Assembly: GCA_017617475.1 (NCBI GenBank)
Contig: JAFZWC010000069.1
Span: 1-51,970 of the forward strand
Reading direction: 5' to 3'
Source of the DNA: Bacteroidales bacterium
GTDB lineage: Bacteria > Bacteroidota > Bacteroidia > Bacteroidales > UBA932
Length of the DNA stretch: 51,970 bases
Shown one piece after another: positions 41,001-48,337 of the stretch (positions within the stretch are counted from its first letter, which is position 1; each line of letters starts with the position of its first letter). The notes under the pieces were generated by a model. The model had not been told where the DNA came from. It saw only the letters and a list, made by a program, of their open reading frames with translations, and ran no database searches. Both the position numbers and the translations under genes were made by a program.

Positions 41001-42608
41001 ATGAAACAGAATTATCTTCTTGCTATCCTGGGCGTTGCAGCCGTGTGTGCCTGCAACAATGCTCCCAAATCCCCCCTTACCAGAAAGGTGGCCGATTATG
41101 CCCTTGTAACCATTGATACTCCGAACCTCAGCGGTATTTCCGACAACGGGAAAGAGGTACTTAACTTGTACCGATTTGCCGCCGACGAGGTGGACGCCAT
41201 TTACTGGGAACAGTATTTCGGCGACAAGGACGCCCTTCTGGGCAGCCTTTCCGACCCTGTGCAGAAAACCTTTGCCGAAATTAACTACGGCCCCTGGGAC
41301 CGTACAGACGGGAAATCTTTCGTTGACGGTTATGCCGACCGTCTTCCCGGTGCCGGTTTTTATCCGGCCGATATGACGGAGGAAGAGTTTGAAGCCTGGG
41401 ACGACCCGGACAAGCTGAGCCCTTATACCATGATCCGCCGCGCCGAAGACGGTTCTCTGCGGGCCGTGTGGTACCACGACGCCTATCGTGAGCATATCGG
41501 CAAGATTGCCCATTACCTGACAGCCGCGGCCGACATCACCATCAAGCCTAGCGTGCGGGAATACCTGCTCAAGAAGGCCGACGCCCTGAAGAGCGACAAC
41601 TACTATGAGAGCGGCCTTGCCTGGCTGAATATGGACGACAGCAAGATGGACCTTGTCATAGGCCCTAACGAGACCGCCGACGACCAACTCTTGGGCCTGA
41701 AGCGCTCCTACGAGGCGTTTGTGCTCCTGAAAAACGAGGACAGGACCGCCGAACTGATGCAGTATGTCTCCCGTATCGGCGAGTTCCAGGAAGAACTGCC
41801 CGGCAATCCCGCCTACAAGACCTTCCAGCCTGGAACCGGTTCCAACATTTTCTCCTGCGATGCCCTGTATTATGCTGGAAAGGCCAACGCTGGCATCAAG
41901 GTGATGGCCCTGAACCTTCCCTTCGACACCGATGTCCAGCGGGACAAGGGCAGCCGTACCATCTTGTTGGAGAATGTAATCCGTGCCAAGTTCAACAGCA
42001 TCGTCGTCCCTTCCGGCAAGGTGCTCCTGACTTCGGACGATGCCATGCACCTGTCTTCCGACGCCTTCTACTGGAATGTCGTGTTCCGCGAGGTGGCTCA
42101 CGGCCTGGGCGTCAAGGAAACAGTGAACGGCCTGGGCTGCGTGGAGCAGGCCCTGGGCAACGAGGCCCTGACTTTTGAGGAGGTGAAGACGCTGGCGGCC
42201 GGTGTCATCCTGGTTTGCCAGTTGCAGGACCACTATAACATCCCTCATCTGTTCACCAAGGAAGACGCCCTTACCACCTTCTTTGCAACGCTGGTGCGTG
42301 CCGAGCGCTTCGGGGAAGCCTCTGCCCTGGGCCGCGCCAACACCATCATCTACAACTATCTTCACGAAGCCGGCGCTTTCGAGCGCAAAGCTTCCGGAAA
42401 GTATGCGTTAGATTATGTGAAGATGCAGCAGGCCTTGAACGACCTCACGGCACTTGTGCTGGAGACCCAGGCCACCGGCAACCGGGCCTTCGCCCAGGAA
42501 TTCGAACAGAAGTACTCCAAGCGTAGCGAGGACTACAAGGCAGATCTCCGAAACCTTGGCCTGGAGAATATCCCCGTGGATATCCGCTTCGACTTTAAAA
42601 CGCGCTAG
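41001..42608 (+). CDS. M49 (dipeptidyl-peptidase III)-like lipoprotein with altered zinc motif
   Basis: A 535-residue lipoprotein with signal peptide MKQNYLLAILGVAAVCAC. The C-terminal half resembles the DPP III-like zinc peptidases of the HEXXH type. The expected 'HExAHGLG' reads 'REVAHGLG' here (R363, E364, H367), so the first zinc ligand His is replaced by Arg. The usual downstream 'EEGKAD' reads 'EEVKTL' (E393-L398), keeping the Glu ligand but losing the Lys-Ala-Asp end. The fold looks complete and the frame is open, so it is more likely a non-catalytic paralog than a decaying gene. It follows the DASS transporter gene by 24 bp. A binding or scaffold role is possible. Confidence 0.72.
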   Translation: MKQNYLLAILGVAAVCACNNAPKSPLTRKVADYALVTIDTPNLSGISDNGKEVLNLYRFAADEVDAIYWEQYFGDKDALLGSLSDPVQKTFAEINYGPWDRTDGKSFVDGYADRLPGAGFYPADMTEEEFEAWDDPDKLSPYTMIRRAEDGSLRAVWYHDAYREHIGKIAHYLTAAADITIKPSVREYLLKKADALKSDNYYESGLAWLNMDDSKMDLVIGPNETADDQLLGLKRSYEAFVLLKNEDRTAELMQYVSRIGEFQEELPGNPAYKTFQPGTGSNIFSCDALYYAGKANAGIKVMALNLPFDTDVQRDKGSRTILLENVIRAKFNSIVVPSGKVLLTSDDAMHLSSDAFYWNVVFREVAHGLGVKETVNGLGCVEQALGNEALTFEEVKTLAAGVILVCQLQDHYNIPHLFTKEDALTTFFATLVRAERFGEASALGRANTIIYNYLHEAGAFERKASGKYALDYVKMQQALNDLTALVLETQATGNRAFAQEFEQKYSKRSEDYKADLRNLGLENIPVDIRFDFKTR

Positions 42609-42613
42609 CGTTT
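42598..42613. terminator. Hairpin spanning both stop codons of convergent genes
   Basis: AAACGC (42598-42603) pairs with GCGTTT (42608-42613) around GCTA. The plus-strand TAG (42606-42608) lies across the loop, and the GDPD gene stop is 42612-42614. With a 3-bp gap it is the only candidate terminator for both genes; no long T-run follows. Confidence 0.35.
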
Positions 42614-43688
42614 AGTTTCGGCATTCATACAGGTTGATATTCAGGGACTTGATTTGAGTGGCCGAAAGGGCCTTCAGCAATACTTCCGGGTTGGACTTGA
42701 AGAGCCGGAGGCCGAAACGCTCCTTGCCCGTTTCCTCATGCGACAGGGTGTAGGTTTTGCCGCAGAGGGTTATTTCCAGCGTGCCGGTAAACACCAGATC
42801 CATGGTTACGGCCGAGAACTCCGGGGCTTTCATGGTCCAATCGAAGTTTTCTCCTTCTTTCAAGTCCATTTTCTCCTTCAGGGAGGCGACGGGTTTCCGG
42901 CCCTCCGTCTGGTGCCAGTAGAAATCGGACAGTTCTATGGTGACTCCGTCCGTAAGGGCGCGCTGCTCGTGGGGCGCCGGGAAGATAGAGGCCTGGACCT
43001 CGAATCCCGCGTCCTTGACGGCCTGGATGTAGCCGGCGTCCAGCATCTTGTAATTCATGGTGCTCATGCCGCATCGGCCTCCTATCTTTTCCAGTCTCTG
43101 GATGGTGGCGGGGGCGTCGTCCTTGCCGGGGTCCAGGAGAATGAGGCAGGAAGAATAGTTCCTGGCTTGGCTGACGGCTGCTTCATTGGCGTCGAAGGCT
43201 ATAAAGTTGTCTCCCAGGATTTCATGAGCCAGCTGGTAGGACTCCACAACGGAACTGTGAAGCATGGGGATGATGCCGGCTTCGCGACAGGCCTCCAGTT
43301 CCTCCCGGAGGGTAGGGATGGGAATCCGGAGCGAAGGGTTCGTTGAGGACAGCACGTACCGGGTCCTCAGTTCCTCGAAGGTGCAGTCGGAGACCCGCAC
43401 GGGCTCACTGATACGAGAATAATCGGAAGCGTTGCGCATGGTGCGGTTGATGGTGCCGTCGTGCATGAGGACCATCACGCTGTCCCGGGTGTACTTGACG
43501 TCGCATTCGATGGCCGGGTAGCCGTATTGGGCGGCCATCCAAACCCCTGCAGGGCAGTTCTCGTTGATGTAAAACTCTTCTCCATCCTTGAGCCAGCAGC
43601 CTCTGTGGGCCACGGCCAGGGGGAGGTCTTCGTCGGCATTCCGGCCGCAGGAAAGGGCCAGGAGCGCCAGGAGAAGGATTCTCTTCAT
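42612..43688 (-). CDS. Glycerophosphodiester phosphodiesterase-family lipoprotein
   Basis: A 358-residue exported lipoprotein; signal peptide MKRILLLALLALSC. The GDPD TIM-barrel signature is seen: 'VAHRGCWLKDGEEFYINENC' (His-Arg-Gly), 'YPAIECDVKYTRDSVMVLMH' followed by D, with the metal-binding Glu-x-Asp and catalytic His. Relatives cleave glycerophosphodiesters to glycerol-3-phosphate and an alcohol. About 90 C-terminal residues (from about 265) extend beyond the barrel and may form a beta-rich accessory domain. A minus-strand TAAATTTG box lies 41 nt upstream. It is divergent from carAB and convergent with the M49-like gene. Confidence 0.85.
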   Translation of the reverse strand: MKRILLLALLALSCGRNADEDLPLAVAHRGCWLKDGEEFYINENCPAGVWMAAQYGYPAIECDVKYTRDSVMVLMHDGTINRTMRNASDYSRISEPVRVSDCTFEELRTRYVLSSTNPSLRIPIPTLREELEACREAGIIPMLHSSVVESYQLAHEILGDNFIAFDANEAAVSQARNYSSCLILLDPGKDDAPATIQRLEKIGGRCGMSTMNYKMLDAGYIQAVKDAGFEVQASIFPAPHEQRALTDGVTIELSDFYWHQTEGRKPVASLKEKMDLKEGENFDWTMKAPEFSAVTMDLVFTGTLEITLCGKTYTLSHEETGKERFGLRLFKSNPEVLLKALSATQIKSLNINLYECRN

Positions 43689-43729
43689 AGGGTTGGGACT
43701 CGGTTATTAATCATAGGTTTTACCTGTTA

Positions 43730-43737
43730 CAAATTTA
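43730..43737 (-). promoter_or_regulatory. -7 promoter box of the GDPD gene
   Basis: The minus strand reads TAAATTTG (TAnnTTTG), ending 41 nt before the start codon. Confidence 0.55.
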
Positions 43738-43783
43738 GTGGAAAAAATCTGAAATTTTTTCTCGCTATCTCCGATTTTTTCTC

Positions 43784-43791
43784 TAACTTTG
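43784..43791 (+). promoter_or_regulatory. -7 promoter box of carAB
   Basis: TAACTTTG matches TAnnTTTG. The expected start near 43795 gives a leader of about 130 nt. A TTTTTT stretch upstream makes the -33 box ambiguous. Confidence 0.6.
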
Positions 43792-43833
43792 CAGTCCGTG
43801 AGTAGTGTAACAAAGAGCCCTTTTTGTGTCCTT

Positions 43834-43921
43834 ATGTCCGCCCGGCCGGACATCGTTGCATTGACATCTGTAATATCCCATATCATACCGGTTCTCCCTG
43901 TTGGAGGAACCGGCTTTTTTT
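43834..43921 (+). promoter_or_regulatory. Candidate attenuator leader of carAB
   Basis: An early hairpin, ATGTCCG (43834-43840) with CGGACAT (43847-43853), is followed by a terminator-like stem: CCGGTTCTCC (43888-43897) with GGAGGAACCGG (43903-43913, one bulge), loop CTGTT, then seven T residues ending 4 nt before the carAB start. A 31-codon frame (43834-43929, starts MSARPDIVALTSVISHI) runs through both hairpins and overlaps the carAB start as ATGA. The layout fits attenuation coupled to translation or to a ligand; no PyrR-binding consensus was recognised. Confidence 0.55.
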
Positions 43922-43925
43922 GTGT

Positions 43926-46900
43926 ATGAAAGCAACATTGATACTGGAAGACGGTTCCCGTTTTGAAGGAACCGCGTTCGGAAGCCTCCGGAACACTTCG
44001 GGGGAAGTGGTGTTCAATACGGCTATGACGGGTTATCCGGAAAGCCTGACCGACCCTTCCTATGCGGGGCAGATCCTGGTTTCCACCTTCCCGCTCATCG
44101 GCAATTACGGCGTACCGCCGCACCGGAAAGAAGAAGATGGCCTGGAAGAGCACTTTGAAGGCAGCCATATCTATGCCCGCGCACTGGTGGTGGCCGATTA
44201 CAGCAGCGCCTACAGCCACTGGAATGCGGAGGAAAACCTGGAAGCCTGGCTGAAGCGGGAAGACATCCCCGCCATCACGGGCATCGACACCCGCGCTCTC
44301 ACCAAGGCCCTTCGGGAAAAGGGCGTGATGCGGGGACGCATTGTAATGGAAGGCCAGACGGACCAGACCGGGATAGATACTTACGAAGACCACAACTTCG
44401 TGGCCGAAGTTTCCTGCAAGGAGGTCATTCATTACCTCCCCGCCCAGGCACCCAAAAAGAAGGTGGTGCTGGTGGACTGCGGCTGCAAGTACAATATTAT
44501 CCGTTGCCTTCTGTCCAGAAACCTGGAAGTAATCCGCGTCCCGTGGAACTACGACTATACCGGCATGGAGTATGACGGCCTTTTCCTGAGCAACGGTCCC
44601 GGTAACCCGGAGCAGTGCCAGGAAACCGTGGCCATCCTCAGAAAAGTAATGGCCGACGGCCTGAAAGCCGCCGCCGAAGGGCGCCCCGTCAAGCCCATCA
44701 TGGGTATTTGCCTGGGTAACCAGCTGCTGGGTATTGCCGCCGGTGCACGCGTCTATAAACTGAAATACGGCCATCGCGGCCACAACCAACCGGTGCGCCT
44801 GAACGGCACCACCGAGTGCTTCATCACCAGCCAGAACCACGGCTACGCCATTGCCAACGACTCCCTGCCGGAAGGCTGGAAGCCTCTTCTGGTAAACATG
44901 AATGACGGTTCCAACGAAGGCATGGAGCACGAGAGCATGCCCTGGTTCTCCGTCCAGTTCCATCCGGAAGCCAACGGCGGCCCGCTGGATACGGAGCTTC
45001 TCTTCGACCGCTTTGCCAACCTGATGGAGCACCCGCTCAACGACGGAAAGGCTCCCATCAGCGGCCATTTGGAAAAGAAGACTCCGGCCTTCCAGCCCAA
45101 AAAGGCCATCTCCACCGTCCTGGTCCTGGGCTCCGGCGCCCTCAAAATCGGCGAGGCGGGAGAATTTGACTATTCCGGTTCCCAGGCCCTCAAGGCCCTC
45201 CGGGAAGAAGGCATCCGCACCGTGCTCATCAACCCCAACATCGCCACGGTCCAGACCAGCGAAGGCATTGCCGATAAGATTTACTTCCTGCCGGTGACGC
45301 CCGATTTCGTAGAGAAAGTGATCCGCAAGGAGCGCCCGGACGGTATCTTCCTGTCCTTCGGCGGCCAGACGGCCTTGAACTGCGGCATTCAGCTCTACAA
45401 GAGCGGTGTGCTGGAGCGTTACGGCGTACAGGTGCTGGGAACTCCCGTCCAGACCATCATCGACACCGAAGATCGCGAGCTCTTCGTGGAAAAGTTGGAC
45501 GAGATTGATGTCAAGACCATCAGCAGCGTAGCCTGCGCTTCCATAGAAGAAGCCAGAAAGGCTGCGGCCGAACTGGGCTATCCCGTGATTCTTCGTTCGG
45601 CCTTTGCCCTGGGCGGCCTGGGCTCAGGCTTCTGCGACGATGAGGCCGAGCTGCTCAAACTGGCCGAGAAATCCTTCTCCTTCTCCCCGCAGGTTCTGGT
45701 AGAAAAGAGCCTGAAGGGCTGGAAGGAAATAGAATATGAAGTGGTGCGGGATGCTTACGACAACTGCATCACCGTGTGTAATATGGAAAACTTCGACCCG
45801 CTGGGTATCCATACGGGCGAAAGTATTGTGATTGCCCCCTCCCAGACCCTCTCCAACGAGGAATACCATTTCCTGCGGGAACTGGCCATCCGGATTGTCC
45901 GGCATCTGGGCATCGTGGGCGAGTGCAACGTGCAGTATGCCTTTGACCCCGATTCCGAGGATTATCGCGTGATTGAGGTGAATGCCCGCCTCAGCCGTTC
46001 GTCGGCCCTGGCTTCCAAGGCTACGGGCTATCCGCTGGCCTTCATTGCGGCCAAGCTGGGTCTGGGGAAGGGTCTCTTCGACCTCCGGAACAGTGTTACC
46101 CAGACCACGTCGGCCTTCTTTGAGCCGGCGCTGGACTATGTGGTTTGCAAGATTCCCCGCTGGGACCTGGGCAAATTCCACGGCGTAGACCGGGAAATAG
46201 GCTCCAGCATGAAGTCCGTGGGTGAGGTCATGTCCATCGGCCGTACCTTCGAGGAAGCCATCCAGAAGGGCTTACGCATGATAGGGCAGGGGATGCATGG
46301 CTTCGTGGGCAACCGCCAGCTGTCTTTCCCGGACCTGGACAAGGCCCTCCGCGAGCCCACCGACATGCGCATCTTCGCCATCAGTACCGCCCTCCAGCAG
46401 GGGTATACCGTGGAACGCATCCATGAGCTCACCCGCATTGACCGCTGGTTCCTGCTCAAGCTTCTCAACATCATTCATCTGAACGAAGAATTGCAGAGAT
46501 TCCGCCTGGAGAACCTCCCGGCCGACCTGCTCCGCCGGGCCAAGGTTTACGGCTTCTCCGATTTCCAGGTGGCCCGTGCCGTATCGGCCCAAGGCGACAA
46601 GGTGGAGTCCCTGGCGGTCCGCGCCCGTCGCGAGTCCCTGGGCATTGTTCCTTATGTGAAGCAGATTGACACGCTGGCCGGCGAATTCCCCGCCGAGACC
46701 AACTACCTCTATATGACCTACCAGGCCACGGAACACGACGTGGCTCCCGGCAGCGAAGACAGCCGCGAAGGCGTGGTGGTGCTGGGTTCCGGTGCCTACC
46801 GTATCGGATCGTCCGTGGAGTTTGACTGGTGCTGTGTGCAGGCTGTGAAGACCATCCGCAACCACGGCTACCGCAGCGTGGTGGTCAATTACAATCCCGA

Positions 46901-48314
46901 AACGGTGTCCACGGACTACGACGTCACCGACAGGCTTTACTTTGACGAACTTTCCTTCGAGCGTGTCCTGGACGTGGTAGCCATGGAATCGCCCAAGGGC
47001 GTGGTGGTCTCCACCGGCGGACAGATTCCCAACAACCTGGCCGTCAAACTGGCCAACCGGGGCATCCGGCTGCTGGGCACATCGGCCGAGGATATTGACA
47101 GGGCCGAAGACCGCAAGAAGTTCTCGTCCCTGCTGGACGGCCTGGGCGTAGACCAGCCCGAATGGGGCGAACTTACTTCCCAGGAAGACATCGACGGCTT
47201 TATCGGCCGCGTGGGTTTCCCGGTGCTGGTGCGTCCCTCTTATGTGCTGTCCGGCGCTGCCATGAACATTTGCTCCAACCAGGAAGAGCTGGAGCGCTTC
47301 CTGCAGCTGGCCGCCACCGTCTCTCAGGAGCATCCCGTGGTGGTGAGCCGCTTCATCGAGAACGCCAAGGAAATTGAATTCGACGCCGTGGCCGACCACG
47401 GTCAGATCATAGCCTACGCCATTGGAGAACACGTGGAGTTCGCCGGTGTCCATTCCGGTGACGCCACCATCCAGTTCCCGCCGCAGAAGCTGTATGTGGA
47501 GACGGTGCGCCGCATCAAGCGCATCAGCCGTCAGATTGCCGCCGGCCTGCACATCAGCGGTCCCTTCAACATCCAGTACCTGGCCAAGGAGAACGACGTG
47601 AAGGTGATCGAGTGCAACCTCCGCGCAAGCCGCAGCTTCCCGTTCGTGAGCAAGGTCCTGAAAATCAACCTTGTGGAGCTGGCTACCAAGATTATGCTGG
47701 GAGAAAAGGTGACTCCGCCTTCCAAGGATCTCTTCGACCTGGACTGCGTAGGCATCAAGGCTTCCCAGTTCTCCTTCAACCGTCTCCAGAAGGCCGATCC
47801 CGTCCTGGGTGTGGACATGGCGTCCACCGGCGAGGTGGGCTGCATCGGCGACGACGTTCCCACGGCCATCCTGGAATCCATGCTCTCCGTGGGTTACCGG
47901 ATTCCCAAGCAGAACATCCTCCTTTCTACGGGTACGCCCAAGCAGAAGGCCGATATGCTTCCGGCCGCCCGCATGCTGGTGAACCATGGCTACAAGCTCT
48001 TCGCCACCGGCGGTACCTCCCGTTATCTTACGGAAAGCGGTGTTCCCAACACCCTGGTTCACTGGCCCAGCGAACCCGAGAAAGAACCGCAGGCCCTGGA
48101 TCTGCTGCACCGGAAAGAGATTGACCTGGTGGTGAACATCCCCAAGGACCTGACCCCCCGCGAGCTTTCCAACGGATACAAGATCCGCCGCGCCGCCATA
48201 GACCTTAACATTCCGCTGGTGACCAACGCCCGCCTGGCAGCGGCCTTTATCTCGGCCTTCTGCACAGTGGACGTGAACAGCATTCCCATCAAGAGCTGGG
48301 ACGAATTTGCATAA
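43926..48314 (+). CDS. carAB: Fused glutamine-hydrolysing carbamoyl-phosphate synthase (CarA-CarB)
   Basis: A 1462-residue single-chain enzyme making carbamoyl phosphate from glutamine, bicarbonate and two ATP for pyrimidines and arginine. Residues 1 to about 372 are the small subunit: CPSase_sm domain, then class I glutaminase with Cys262 ('MGICLGNQLLG'), His346 and Glu348 ('HPEANGG'). A short linker leads to the large subunit at about 395: first ATP-grasp half ('STVLVLGSGALKIGEAGEFD', 'VEKSLKGWKEIEYEVVRD'), second half from about 949 ('GAYRIGSSVEFDWC', 'GVHSGDAT'), and a C-terminal MGS-type regulatory domain. Most bacteria have separate carA and carB; the wording of the motifs resembles eukaryotic CPS more than E. 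coli CarB. The ATG at 43926 directly follows a terminator-like hairpin. Confidence 0.95.
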   Translation: MKATLILEDGSRFEGTAFGSLRNTSGEVVFNTAMTGYPESLTDPSYAGQILVSTFPLIGNYGVPPHRKEEDGLEEHFEGSHIYARALVVADYSSAYSHWNAEENLEAWLKREDIPAITGIDTRALTKALREKGVMRGRIVMEGQTDQTGIDTYEDHNFVAEVSCKEVIHYLPAQAPKKKVVLVDCGCKYNIIRCLLSRNLEVIRVPWNYDYTGMEYDGLFLSNGPGNPEQCQETVAILRKVMADGLKAAAEGRPVKPIMGICLGNQLLGIAAGARVYKLKYGHRGHNQPVRLNGTTECFITSQNHGYAIANDSLPEGWKPLLVNMNDGSNEGMEHESMPWFSVQFHPEANGGPLDTELLFDRFANLMEHPLNDGKAPISGHLEKKTPAFQPKKAISTVLVLGSGALKIGEAGEFDYSGSQALKALREEGIRTVLINPNIATVQTSEGIADKIYFLPVTPDFVEKVIRKERPDGIFLSFGGQTALNCGIQLYKSGVLERYGVQVLGTPVQTIIDTEDRELFVEKLDEIDVKTISSVACASIEEARKAAAELGYPVILRSAFALGGLGSGFCDDEAELLKLAEKSFSFSPQVLVEKSLKGWKEIEYEVVRDAYDNCITVCNMENFDPLGIHTGESIVIAPSQTLSNEEYHFLRELAIRIVRHLGIVGECNVQYAFDPDSEDYRVIEVNARLSRSSALASKATGYPLAFIAAKLGLGKGLFDLRNSVTQTTSAFFEPALDYVVCKIPRWDLGKFHGVDREIGSSMKSVGEVMSIGRTFEEAIQKGLRMIGQGMHGFVGNRQLSFPDLDKALREPTDMRIFAISTALQQGYTVERIHELTRIDRWFLLKLLNIIHLNEELQRFRLENLPADLLRRAKVYGFSDFQVARAVSAQGDKVESLAVRARRESLGIVPYVKQIDTLAGEFPAETNYLYMTYQATEHDVAPGSEDSREGVVVLGSGAYRIGSSVEFDWCCVQAVKTIRNHGYRSVVVNYNPETVSTDYDVTDRLYFDELSFERVLDVVAMESPKGVVVSTGGQIPNNLAVKLANRGIRLLGTSAEDIDRAEDRKKFSSLLDGLGVDQPEWGELTSQEDIDGFIGRVGFPVLVRPSYVLSGAAMNICSNQEELERFLQLAATVSQEHPVVVSRFIENAKEIEFDAVADHGQIIAYAIGEHVEFAGVHSGDATIQFPPQKLYVETVRRIKRISRQIAAGLHISGPFNIQYLAKENDVKVIECNLRASRSFPFVSKVLKINLVELATKIMLGEKVTPPSKDLFDLDCVGIKASQFSFNRLQKADPVLGVDMASTGEVGCIGDDVPTAILESMLSVGYRIPKQNILLSTGTPKQKADMLPAARMLVNHGYKLFATGGTSRYLTESGVPNTLVHWPSEPEKEPQALDLLHRKEIDLVVNIPKDLTPRELSNGYKIRRAAIDLNIPLVTNARLAAAFISAFCTVDVNSIPIKSWDEFA

Positions 48315-48337
48315 CAGACACTTAACAAATAGAGCAT

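Noticed and set aside
43824..43925. In-frame extension of carAB upstream from a TTG at 43824
   Set aside because: The extension crosses the terminator-like hairpin, and homology to CarA starts at the ATG at 43926.
43797..43925. PyrR-type attenuator or known riboswitch in the carAB leader
   Set aside because: The conserved PyrR-binding sequence and known riboswitch cores could not be found by eye, so only a generic attenuator is proposed.
46272..48110. 612-codon frame opposite carAB
   Set aside because: Shadow of a conserved enzyme gene; its composition is that of reversed codons.
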